DNA of 64,000 bases from Clostridiaceae bacterium Marseille-Q4149 (GTDB taxonomy: Bacteria > Bacillota > Clostridia > Oscillospirales > Oscillospiraceae): contig CP073691.1 in the NCBI GenBank assembly GCA_018228685.1, positions 248,001 through 312,000 of the forward strand. The letters run 5' to 3'. The notes beneath the pieces are model-generated. The model was not told the DNA's origin, did no database searches, and saw nothing but the letters and a program-made list of their open reading frames with translations. Both the position numbers and the translations under genes were made by a program. Below are positions 33,978-44,000 of the stretch, one piece after another. Within the stretch, counting starts at the first letter, position 1. Each line of letters starts with the position of its first letter.

Positions 33978-34086
33978 GTGATACATGAGTCTCGCAAATT
34001 AAAGCAAGCCAGGCCGCCAGGCGGCCAGTATGTTGACGTGCTGCGGACAAAGGGTCCGCTTGCTACTCCCTCACAGAGTTTTCAGT
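33978..34086 (-). promoter_or_regulatory. Mn2+ riboswitch (yybP-ykoY)
   Basis: On the minus strand the conserved parts of the yybP-ykoY class appear in order: GAGGGAGTAGC, CGTCAACATACTGG, a variable hairpin (GCCGCC-TGGCGGC), and TTGCGAGACTCATG. It precedes a terminator and mntP, the classic target. Manganese binding should favour read-through. Confidence 0.88.
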
Positions 34087-34092
34087 TTGTTC

Positions 34093-34121
34093 ATGATACC
34101 ACAGCCCGCCCCCTCCGTCAA
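34093..34121 (-). promoter_or_regulatory. mntP operon promoter
   Basis: Minus strand TTGACG (34116-34121), 17 bases, TATCAT (34093-34098), directly before the riboswitch. Confidence 0.75.
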
Positions 34122-34142
34122 CGTTTTTTTCGGAAGATTCTG

Positions 34143-34171
34143 TTGCCCCGGCGGACAAAATCGTATATAAT
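34143..34171 (+). promoter_or_regulatory. Promoter of the dCMP deaminase operon
   Basis: TTGCCC, 17 bases, TATAAT, 38 bases before the ATG at 34210. Confidence 0.7.
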
Positions 34172-34209
34172 GGGGGACAATACAGGAAAAACCACCGGGA
34201 GGAAGCATC

Positions 34210-34689
34210 ATGCAGCGCATCAGCAAGGAAAACTATTATCTGAACATCGCCCAGACGGTGCTGGAACGGGCCACCTGTCTGCGCCGGGTGTACGGGGCCA
34301 TCATCGTGAAAAACGACGAGATCATCTCCACCGGCTACAACGGCGCGCCCCGGGGGCGGCGCAACTGCGTGGACATGGGCTACTGCACCCGGGAGCGGCT
34401 GCAGGTTCCCCGGGGGGAGCGGTACGAGCTGTGCCGCAGCGTCCACGCCGAGGCCAACGCCATCATCTCCGCCAGCCGCCGGGACATGGTGGGCGGCACC
34501 CTGTACCTGGTGGGCCGCAACGCCCAGACCGGGGAGCTTCTGCCGGACGCCACCTCCTGCCCCATGTGCCGCCGCCACATCATCAACGCGGGCCTGGAGC
34601 GGGTGGTGATCCGCCGCACTCCCACGGAGTTTCAGGTGGTGGACGTGCAGGACTGGATCGACAGCGAGGACGACGCGCCCCAGGCGTGA
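34210..34689 (+). CDS. dCMP deaminase / ComEB-like cytidine deaminase
   Basis: 159 residues. The zinc site of the deaminase fold is complete: H79-A-E81 in SVHAEANAI and C117-P-M-C120 in SCPMCRRHI. STGYNGAPRG before it is typical of the dCMP deaminase branch, which makes dUMP from dCMP for thymidylate synthesis. ATG 34210 behind GGAGG. First of a plus-strand series with 34753, truA and glsA. Confidence 0.88.
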   Translation: MQRISKENYYLNIAQTVLERATCLRRVYGAIIVKNDEIISTGYNGAPRGRRNCVDMGYCTRERLQVPRGERYELCRSVHAEANAIISASRRDMVGGTLYLVGRNAQTGELLPDATSCPMCRRHIINAGLERVVIRRTPTEFQVVDVQDWIDSEDDAPQA

Positions 34690-34752
34690 GACAAAACGGG
34701 AATTCACCGGCGTGTGCCGGGAAAATATATGGGACGAAAGGGAATTGCGATC

Positions 34753-36024
34753 ATGTTGGACGAGAGAAAAGAGGAGGCATTCTGTACCATCCTGCGTGAG
34801 GAGCTTCAGCTGGCCACCGGCTGCACGGAGCCCATCGCCGTGGCCTATTGCGCGGCCCGTCTGCGCCAGGTGCTGGGGCAGAGGCCCTGCCGCATTCTGG
34901 CGGAGGTCAGCGGCAACATCCTGAAAAATGTCAAATCCGTGGTGGTGCCCAACACCGGGGGCCGCCGGGGCCTTCCGGCGGCCATCGCCGTGGGCATGGT
35001 GGCCGGGGATCCGGAGGCCCGGCTCCAGGTCATCGCCCATGTGACGGAGGCAGACGCCCCCGCCATCGGGGACTACCTGGACAGCACGGACATCCGCATC
35101 GACTGCCCGCCCACCCCCCGGATGCTGGACATCCGGCTCACCGGCTGGACCGGCGACGGGCACCGGGCCGTGGTCCATGTGGCCAACAACCACACCAATA
35201 TCATCTATGTGGAGCGGGACGGGGAGGTCCTGCTGGAAAAGCCCCACTCCGACTCCGCCGAGGACAATTTGCAGGACAAGAGCGTGCTGAACGTCCGGGA
35301 TATCCTGACCTTTGCCGAGACGGTAGACGTCTCCCGCATCGAGGAATCCGTGGGCCGGCAGCTCGAATGCAACACCGCCATCGCCCGGGAGGGCCTGCGG
35401 GGGGACTGGGGGGCCAACATCGGCTCCACGCTGCTGCTGTCCGGCGGCGACGTGGAGACGGAGGCCCGGGCCTGGGCCGCCGCCGGGTCCGACGCCCGGA
35501 TGAACGGCTGCGAGATGCCGGTGGTCATCTGCTCCGGCTCCGGCAACCAGGGCATCACCGCCTCCGTCCCCGTGTGGCGCTACGGCGTGCAGACGGGCCG
35601 GGACCGGGAGACCATCCTGCGGGCCGTGTGCCTGTCGGACCTGATCACCATCCACCAGAAAACCGGCATCGGCCGCCTGTCCGCCTACTGCGGGGCGGTG
35701 TCTGCCGGCGTGGGGGCGGGCTGCGGCATTGCATGGCTTCGGGGCGCGGACTATGAGGGCATCTGCCAGACCATCACCAACGCCGCGGCCATGATCTCCG
35801 GGTGCATCTGCGACGGGGCCAAGGCCAGCTGCGCCAGCAAGATCGCTATGGGTGTGGAAACCGGCATTCTGGGCTATAACATGTACCTGCGGGGCAACAG
35901 CTTCCGGCCCGGCGACGGCATCGTGGGCCGGGACGTGGAGGAGACCATCCGCAACGTGGGCATCCTGGCCTCTCAGGGCATGAAGGAGACGGACCGGGTG
36001 ATCCTGAAGATCATGACGGAGTGA
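34753..36024 (+). CDS. L-cysteine desulfidase-like protein (UPF0597, serine dehydratase alpha fold)
   Basis: 423 residues from ATG 34753 (MLDERKEEAF); an in-frame ATG 30 bases earlier is possible. Conserved parts are LATGCTEPIAVAYCAA, NTGGRRGLPAAIAVG, VVHVANNHTN, CSGSGNQGITASVPVW and SGCICDGAKASCASK. The cysteines fit the [4Fe-4S] site of the CyuA/SdaA-type desulfidases and dehydratases, which remove sulfide or ammonia from amino acids. It lies 6 bp before truA. The exact substrate (cysteine or serine) cannot be fixed from sequence. Confidence 0.83.
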   Translation: MLDERKEEAFCTILREELQLATGCTEPIAVAYCAARLRQVLGQRPCRILAEVSGNILKNVKSVVVPNTGGRRGLPAAIAVGMVAGDPEARLQVIAHVTEADAPAIGDYLDSTDIRIDCPPTPRMLDIRLTGWTGDGHRAVVHVANNHTNIIYVERDGEVLLEKPHSDSAEDNLQDKSVLNVRDILTFAETVDVSRIEESVGRQLECNTAIAREGLRGDWGANIGSTLLLSGGDVETEARAWAAAGSDARMNGCEMPVVICSGSGNQGITASVPVWRYGVQTGRDRETILRAVCLSDLITIHQKTGIGRLSAYCGAVSAGVGAGCGIAWLRGADYEGICQTITNAAAMISGCICDGAKASCASKIAMGVETGILGYNMYLRGNSFRPGDGIVGRDVEETIRNVGILASQGMKETDRVILKIMTE

Positions 36025-36030
36025 TTCCAT

Positions 36031-36768
36031 ATGCTGCGCAACTATAAATTCATCATCGCCTATGACGGCACCCGCTTTTTCGGCTGGGAGCGCCAGCCGG
36101 GGCGGGACACCATCCAGGGGAAGCTGGAGAGCGTGCTGACCCGGCTCCAGGGGAGTCCCGTGGAGATCATCGGCGCCGGACGCACCGACGCCGGAGTCCA
36201 TGCCCGGGCCATGGCGGCCAACGCCCAGCTGGACGTGGACCTGTCCCCGGAGGAGATCCGGGACTATATGAACCGCTATCTCCCCGACGCCATCGCCGTC
36301 CGGGAGGTGAAGGAGGCCGCCCCCCGGTTCCACGCCCGATATAAGGCCCTGGGCAAAACCTATCGCTATGTGTGCTTCGACGGGCCGGTGAAGCCGGTGT
36401 TCGACCGGAAGTACGTCACCCTGCTGGACTTTCACCCGGACCTGGAGCGGATGCAGCAGGCTGCGGCGTATTTGCAGGGGGAGCACGACTTCGCCAGCTT
36501 CTGCGGCAACCCCCGGATGAAAAAATCCACCGTCCGGCTGGTGGACAGCATCACCGTGGTGCGGCAGAAGGACCGCATCGTGTTCACCTTCCACGGCACC
36601 GGCTTTTTGCAGAATATGGTGCGCATCCTGGTGGGCACGCTGCTGGAGGTGGGCCGGGGGACCCGGCAGCCGGAGGATATGCCCGCCCTGTTGGAGGCCC
36701 GGGACCGCCGCCTGGCAGGCCCCACCGCCCCGCCGGAGGGCCTGTGCCTGATGAAAGTCGACTACTGA
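36031..36768 (+). CDS. truA: tRNA pseudouridine synthase A
   Basis: 245 residues. IIAYDGTRFFGWERQPG opens the protein and the catalytic Asp is D53 in GAGRTDAGVHARA; KTYRYVCFDGPV and FHGTGFLQNMVRILVGTLLEVG complete the family pattern. It makes pseudouridine at positions 38-40 of tRNA anticodon arms. Six bp after the desulfidase-like gene, so in the same operon. Confidence 0.94.
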   Translation: MLRNYKFIIAYDGTRFFGWERQPGRDTIQGKLESVLTRLQGSPVEIIGAGRTDAGVHARAMAANAQLDVDLSPEEIRDYMNRYLPDAIAVREVKEAAPRFHARYKALGKTYRYVCFDGPVKPVFDRKYVTLLDFHPDLERMQQAAAYLQGEHDFASFCGNPRMKKSTVRLVDSITVVRQKDRIVFTFHGTGFLQNMVRILVGTLLEVGRGTRQPEDMPALLEARDRRLAGPTAPPEGLCLMKVDY

Positions 36769-36839
36769 CCGTAATATCCGACAGAAAAATTACTTGTTGT
36801 ATCAAAAAATCCCGCCTTCGCGCGGGTGAAGGAGCCGAT

Positions 36840-37754
36840 ATGGAAGAATTGCTGCAACAGATCCTACAGGAGTGCCGCCCGTACACCGGGCAGGGGGCCC
36901 TGGCCTCCTATATCCCGGAGTTGGCCCGGCAGGACCCGGACCGCCTGGGCATTGCCGTGTTCCACAAGGATGGCAACCTGGTGGAGGCCGGCGACAGCCG
37001 CCGCTGCTTCACCATCCAGAGCGTGATGAAGCCCCTTTTGCTTCTGCTGGCCCTGCAGGACAACGGCCGGGAGACCGTCCGGGCCCATGTGGGGGTGGAG
37101 GCCACCGGCAAGCCCTTTGACGCCATCAACGTGGCGGACAACGCCCTGCTGGCCAAGCACCTGAACCCCATGGTCAACGCCGGGGCCATCCTCATGTGCC
37201 AGCTGGTGGGGGGCGAGACCTATGACCAGCGGTTTGCCCGGCTGCTGGGCTTTATCCGCCGCCTGGCCGCCAACGAGAAGATCGACCTGGACGAGGAGGT
37301 CTACCACTCCGAAAAGGCCACCGGCTCCAAAAACCGGGCCCTGGCCTATCTGCTGAAGGCCCACGGCCTGCTCCACGGGGACGTGGAGGAGCTGCTGGAC
37401 TGCTATTTCCGGGCCTGCTCCATCCGGGTCAGTGCGGCGGACCTGGCCCGCATCGGCTGCGTGCTGGCCTGCCACGGCCAGCTGCCGGACGGCCAGCGGC
37501 TGTTCCCGGCGGCCTATGGCCGGTTCGTCAACGCCAACCTGATGACCTGCGGCATGTACGACGGGTCCGGAGACTTCGCCATCCGGGTGGGGGTTCCGGC
37601 CAAAAGCGGCGTAGGCGGCGGCATTATGGCCGTGGTCCCCGGCCGCATGGGGGTGGGCCTGTTCGGCCCGGCCCTGGACGAAAAGGGCAACAGCCTGGCC
37701 GGTATCCGGGCGCTGGAGCTGCTGTCCGCCCGGCTGGACCTGAGCGTATTCTGA
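36840..37754 (+). CDS. glsA: Glutaminase A
   Basis: 304 residues from ATG 36840 (GAAGGAG). Beta-lactamase-like serine glutaminase: the SxxK motif is in TIQSVMKPLLLL, followed by NPMVNAGAI, YHSEKATGSKNRAL and the C-terminal GVPAKSGVGGGIMAVVPG. It hydrolyses glutamine to glutamate and ammonia. Usual length. It lies 71 bp after truA with no clear promoter of its own, and is followed by a modular repeat and a terminator. Confidence 0.93.
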   Translation: MEELLQQILQECRPYTGQGALASYIPELARQDPDRLGIAVFHKDGNLVEAGDSRRCFTIQSVMKPLLLLLALQDNGRETVRAHVGVEATGKPFDAINVADNALLAKHLNPMVNAGAILMCQLVGGETYDQRFARLLGFIRRLAANEKIDLDEEVYHSEKATGSKNRALAYLLKAHGLLHGDVEELLDCYFRACSIRVSAADLARIGCVLACHGQLPDGQRLFPAAYGRFVNANLMTCGMYDGSGDFAIRVGVPAKSGVGGGIMAVVPGRMGVGLFGPALDEKGNSLAGIRALELLSARLDLSVF

Positions 37755-37757
37755 TAC

Positions 37758-37950
37758 TTGCGCAAAAAGAGCAAGCTCTTTTTGCGCAAAAGACTTGCAG
37801 TCTGCTGCGCGCATAATTGGTTCGCCGAGGGCGAACCAATTCCACACTTGCAGACTGAGAAGTGTTTTTTGCGACGTACACGCCGCCGCAAAAAACGGAT
37901 TGCATTTAATTTGCCGCCCGCAGGCGGCAAACTCTGTGAGACTTTTTGAC
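37758..37950. repeat. Modular intergenic repeat, complete copy in reverse orientation
   Basis: Module IV TTGCGCAAAAAGAGC/GCTCTTTTTGCGCAA (37758-37789); tag CTTGCAGTCTG; module III AATTGGTTCGCC/GGCGAACCAATT (37815-37841); tag CTTGCAGACTG; module II TTTTTTGCG/CGCAAAAAA; module I TTTGCCGCC/GGCGGCAAA. Same order as 18931-19115 read backward, with several stem pairs changed on both arms. Confidence 0.75.
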
Positions 37951-37956
37951 AATCTC

Positions 37957-37986
37957 AAAGGCCCCCGCCATCCGGCGGGGGCCTTT
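37957..37986. terminator. Bidirectional terminator between glsA and the surface protein
   Basis: AAAGGCCCCCGCC/GGCGGGGGCCTTT, 13 bp perfect, 4-nt loop. Confidence 0.8.
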
Positions 37987-38021
37987 GCTGTTGTGCTATG
38001 GCTTGCTATAGGGTGGTCCGC

Positions 38022-41000
38022 TTAGCTGTTGCGCTTTTTGCGGGACACGATGACCAGCACCACAGCCAGAGCGGCAGCGCACACCAGGACGATGATCCAC
38101 ATGGTGGTGTTGCTCTCGTCGCCGGTCTTGACGCCGGGCTGGGTGGGCTGATAGCCGGGATCGGCTGCGCCGCAGACGGTGCACTTGCCGTCCTTATAGT
38201 CGTGACCGGCAGCGGGGATGACCCGGGTCTCCACTTCGCCGCAGGCGGAGCAGGTGCGGGTCTTTTCGCCGGGCTCGGTGCAGGTGGGCTGGGTGGTGAC
38301 GATCCATTCGCCGAAAGTGTGCTCATGGGCGGTGCAGACCACGTCGTTGCGGTCGCGGACGCGGATGCGGGGGGCCATCTCGGTGCCGTCGGCCAGGACG
38401 AAGGTGTTGTCATAGGAGGCCAGGCCCGTGGCGGAGATCTGGCAGCCCACGGACAGGTTCGCCACGTCATAGGAGGTGGTGATATAGCCGTCGATGAACA
38501 CGCGGGCGATCTCGCCCTCGCTGTCGCGGACCAGGATGGTCTGCACCAGGCCGTCAGCCATCTCATAGCCCACCACGAAGCCCTTCAGGGTCACCAGCTG
38601 GCCCAGGACGGAGCCGTCGTTGATCTGGGTGGAGGTGACGACCTTGGGGGTGTCGGGGGTGGTCTCGCCGATCTTCTCAATGGAGGAAACCTGCAGTTCG
38701 TTCTCGCCCTGATAGGTCTCCGTCACGCCGGTGACGCGGACCACGTCGCCGATCTTGAAGTCGCCGGCCACGGGGAAGCAGTTGATGCCGCCGGTCTCAT
38801 CCTGAACATAGATGCAGTCGAAGAAGGCGGTGGCCTTGTCATAACCGGAGGCGTTGGAGGTCACGACACCCTCAATGGTGTACTTGTGACCGGCCTCGGT
38901 CTGGGCCTGGACCGTGGCAATGTCGGTGATCTTCACGGGGTTGATGCGGCCCAGCAGGTTCTCGCAGATCTTGTAGTTGGAGTAGTTCTTCTCGGAGCCG
39001 TTGTCACTGATGGTGGCCTGGACCTCGAAGTTGGACATGAAGGCCGCGCCGGACACGATGATCAGGCCCTTGCCCTCCAGCTGCTCGCTGGCCATGGCCA
39101 GCAGACGGCTGTCGTTTTCGGCATAGGCGTACTTGGGCACGTTGGCGCCGCCCAGGCCGTCCTTATCCACGTCCACGGAATAGGTGGTGCTGTGGGTGTA
39201 TACCACCGGGGAAACGGTGGCGGGCAGGGTGGAGGTGGGCTTGTCGTCGGCGTCCACGGCATACACGGAGGCGCCGCCATAGTGGCTGAATACCTCGGTA
39301 TACAGCCGGTCATAGGGGTGCTCGGCGTCCACGATGACACCGTCGGTCAGGAAGCTCTGGCCATAGGTGTTGAAGTACAGACGCCACTTGTCCACGCCGT
39401 CGGCCGCGCTGCGGACGTCATCATAGGTGGCGTCGTCGCTGATGCGCAGGCTGGAGCCCAGGGCCTGGAGCACCTCGTTCTGGGTGGCGGCCATGTGCTT
39501 GATGGCGGAGTTGCTCTGGATCACGTCATAGTTTTCGTAGTTGTCGCTCCAGCCGGCCAGGATCACGGTGCCGCCGTTGCTGTTGAAGGCGGTTATGGCC
39601 GCCAGCTCCGCGGCACTGTAGGTCCGGGGATCGGTCTGGGCGTCCGCCAGGCGGCGGGAGGGGGCGGTGAGGATCAGGGCCTTGAACTTGGGATTGGAGC
39701 AGGCGGCGATGAGCTCGTCGCTGGTCTTCAGTTCCACGGTGCGGACGTTGTACTTGCCCGCCAGGTTGCCGAAGTTGCCCATGGAATCCTTGTAGTTACC
39801 GGCCACATACTCGTTGTAGTGGGAGGCGTCGATGCCGATATATACCAGGTCGTCGGCATTCAGCACGTCCAGGGTAATGTCCTTGGTGAACACATACTCC
39901 TTGCCGTCCTGCTCCAGCACCACGGTGGCGGTGACCTTGTAGACACGGGCGGTATCGAAGGAGACGTCATAGCTCAGGGCTAGGGTGCCGCTGGCGGGAA
40001 CGGTGCCCACGTCGGTGGCGGAGGCCAGGACCTGACTGCCCACGGCGTAGGTGATGGACTTGATCTTGGCGTCGGTGCTCTCGCTGTTGAACAGGGTGGT
40101 GGTGACGGTCATGGCCTCGCCGGTGACGGGGGTGGAGGTGCCGCAGGTCACATCGGAGATGCCCAGCTTCAGGGTCTCGCCCACCCACACGGGAGCGGTG
40201 ACCGCCAGGTCGCCGTCACCCTGGGTGACGCGGATGTAATAGTAGCTGTAGTCGGGGTCCAGGGTGACGCTGAGGTCACCGGTGGCCAGGACGGCGGGAT
40301 CATCCCAGGTATAGGCGGTCTTGCCGGAGTTGACAATGACCTCCACCTTGGTGATGGTGTCGCTGGCGTCGGGGTCGTTGACGGTGACGTGGATGTTCAG
40401 CTTCTCGGGGACCTCGGTGAGACTGCTGCCCAGGAGCATGCCGTTGACGGTGTAGCCGATCTCCAGGTTCTTGTCCTCGGTGGCGTACATACGCATGGCG
40501 CGCAGCGCGTCGTAGATGCCCTCCTCGCTGAAGTCGTCGGTGAGGATCACGTCGCGGGCGTCGTTGGCGTTGCCCCAGCGGCCCTTGTGGTTATCCTGGT
40601 TGTTGGTGGGGGCCAGGTGCCAGCCCTTATCCAGCGCCATGGTGTAATACTCATAGCTGGGATAATAGCCGCCGGCGCCGATCTGGCCCTCGCCGTTGCC
40701 GGCCTCCACCATGTACATACGGCTGTCGATGACGGGATCCCAGAAGGCGAAGTCACCGAAGGTGCCGAAGGTGTTGCCGGGGTGGTTGAACTGGCTGAGG
40801 CTGTCTGCGCCCTCCTGCTGGCTCAGCAGGGCATAGTAGGCGCGCATACCGGCATAGTCGGTCTTGTTGTTCAGGGTGGAGTTGTTGCGGGAGACGATAC
40901 CGGGAGTATTGAAGGTGTTGATGTGGCCGGGGCCGCCGGACCAGGTCATCTCGAAGCCCGCCAGAGCCACCAGGGAACCGGCGTTGGCCTCGTTGAAGGC

Positions 41001-44000
41001 GGCCACGGAGGAACGATAGCTGTTCCAGGTCTCCTGGCTGGAGGCGCTGGCCAGGCTCATGTCGTACAGGGCGCCCTCGGGGTTGGCGGCGCCGGTGGTG
41101 TCAAAGTAGTTGGAGTGGTCGGTGAAGGCCACGAACTGGACATTGGCGCTTTCGGGCAGATTCTTCACATAGTCCAGGGCGGCATCCAGGGAGCCTGCGC
41201 CGTCGGAATACTGGGTGTGGCTGTGGAGCTGGCCGAAGTACAGCTGATACTGGGCCTGGCCCACGGTGAAGAACCAGTTGAAGGAGGCGGTCTTGCCGTC
41301 GGCGCGGGTGACGGTGACGGTAACATTGGTGCGGCCGTCGGTCATGTCGGCGGCGGGGGTATAGGTGAGCTTGCCGCCGGCGTACACGGCGTTGACCTTC
41401 TGGCCGTTGACGGTCATCTCCAGGGTGGGATTCTCACCGGCGTTGATGATCTCGGCGGAGATCACGGGCCGCTTGTCGCTGCCGGTCTGGCTGCCCTTCA
41501 GGGGGGTCACGGCCCCGATGGAGGGCTCGTCCACCACGGTGAGCACCAGGCTGCCGGAATAGGACGCACCGGAGGCGTTGGTGACGCGGACGGTGAGGGT
41601 CACCTTGTCGGCACCGGCCAGCATGGCGGCGGAGACGTTGGCGGTGTAGTTCTTGCCGTCGGCGGTGTAGTCGGTGATGACACCGGCGGTCTTGCCGTCC
41701 ACCAGGATCTCCAGCTTGGAAACGGCCTTGACATCGTTGACGGTGAAGGTCAGGGTATAGTCCTGACCGGCCTTCACGGTGTCGGCGGAGGTGAACACCA
41801 CGGCGGGATCGTTGACCACGCCGCCGTCCAGCTTCACGCTGTCGGCCACACCATAGAAGAAGAAGGAGTAGATGGTGTAGTCGGTGACGTTGTACATGCT
41901 GTAGGTCTTATAGCTGTCGCTGTAATACTCCAGATACTGGCTGTACCGGCCGTTGAACTTGGCGGTGCGGCTTTCCAGCTGATAGCCGCCCACGCCGCCG
42001 CTGCAGGGCTCCACGGTCCAGTCGGCGTCGTCGCTGGCGGTCTGGGAATAGAAGGCGTTGTTGCCGGTGCCGTTGGAGCACAGATAGCCGTAGGTTTCGT
42101 TGCGGAAGCGGTAATACTCGCCGCTGCGCTCCACGGTGAACACCACGCCGCCGTTTTCGGGGATGGCCTTGCCGTCCGTGATCTGGGCGGAGACACTATT
42201 GATGGCGGGGCTGTCGGTGTTGTCATTCTGCTGGGCCAGGACGCCCTGGGCATTCTGGTTGAACAGCACCACCTGCGCACCCTCCTGGGGCAGGCTGCCG
42301 GCGGGCTGGTCCATCTCGTCGCCTACCAGATAGAGCTGCTGGGCAAACAGGGCTTCGTTGCTGCCGATGGTGCCGAAGGCACTCCAGTTGTTCTTTTCGG
42401 CATACCACTCCAGATAGCTGCTGCGGCCCACGTTCTGGATATAGACGCAATTTTCCGTGGCGGCGGGAAGGATGCTCCAGCCGGTGTGGGTCTTATCCAG
42501 GGGGGTGCTGGAGTATTTTTCGTCCATAGACAGCTTCTTGCCGTCGGCGGTGGAGAAGGTATAGCTGCCGTCGGCGTTGACGCCCACGGTCCAGATGTCG
42601 GCCTTGGTATAACCGGAGAGCTTGCCATTGGCCAGGGTCACGTCGGTGCCCTTGTTATAGAAGCCGGTGTACTCCGTGGACAGGGCCTTGCCGTTGGCGG
42701 GGTTGAATACCACCACCTGGTCGCCGTCGGATACGGAGGTAACGATGCCGCTTTTCTGAATCTTGAAGAATGCCTGGGCAAACAGAGCTTCGTTGCTGCC
42801 GATGGTGCCGAAGGCACTCCAGTTGTTCTTCTCGGCATACCACTCCAGATAGCTGCTGCGGCCCACGTTCTTGATATAGTAGCAGCCCTCGGTGGCAGCC
42901 TGCTCCAGTGTCCAGGCGGTGTGGGCCTTGTCCAGGGGAGTGCTGGAGTATTTTTCGTCCATGGACAGCTTCTTGCCCTCGGCGGTGGAGAAGGTATAGC
43001 TGCCATCGTCGTTGACGCCCACGGTCCAGATGTCGGCCTCGGTGAAGCCCGCCAGCTTGCCGCCGGTGAGGGTCACGTCGGTGCCCTTGTTATAGAAGCC
43101 GGTGTACTCGCTGGACAGGGCCTTCAGGTTTGCGGGGTTGTAGATGACCACCTGGTCGCCGTTCTTCAGAGGAGCGGAGGGATCCTCCGGCTGGCCGGGC
43201 TGGCCAGGCTCCTGGGTGTCTGCCACCAGATAAAGCTGCTGGGCAAACAGAGCCTCGTTGCTGCCGATGGTTCCGTAGGAGCTCCAGTTGTTCTTCTCGG
43301 CATACCACTCCAGATAGCTGCCGCGGCCCACGTTCTTGATGTAGAAGCAGTCCGCCGTGGCGGCAGCGCTGAGCTCCCAATCCACATTGGCCTTGTCCAG
43401 GGGGGTGCTGGAGTATTTTTCGTCCATGGACAGCTTCTTGCCGTCGGCGGTGGAGAAGGTATAGGCGCCGCTCTCGGTGCGGTTCACGGTCCACAGCTCT
43501 GCATTCGTGTAGCCGGTGAGCTTGCCTCCGGTCAGCTCCACATCCACGCCTGTGTTATAGAAGCCGTTGTACACGGAGGACAGAGCCTTCTTGTTGGCGG
43601 GGTTGAACACCACCACCTTGTCGCCGTTCTGCAGGGTGGTCAGATCGGTGACGATGCCGCTTTCCCGGGCGGGGACGGTGCTGAGCTTCCAGAAGCCCAG
43701 GGTCTGCCCGGCGATATTGGCGTGGACAGAAGTGTAGCTGCGCCAATCCTGGTTGTTGTACACGCCCACATAGCGGGACAGTGCCACGTTCTTCAGATAG
43801 CCGGACTCCGTGTCCACCACCCAGTCGCGGTTTTCGCCGGTACCCTGGCGGATGCCGTTGTTGCTGCTGGTGGAATACAGGTACTTGCCGGTGGCGGCGG
43901 AGACCAGCTGGAAGCTGTCAGCGCCCTTGACGACCTTCCAGCCGAACAGGTCCTTCTCCGATGTGGTCAGCGTATTGCCGCTGACGGTACCGGTGATGGC

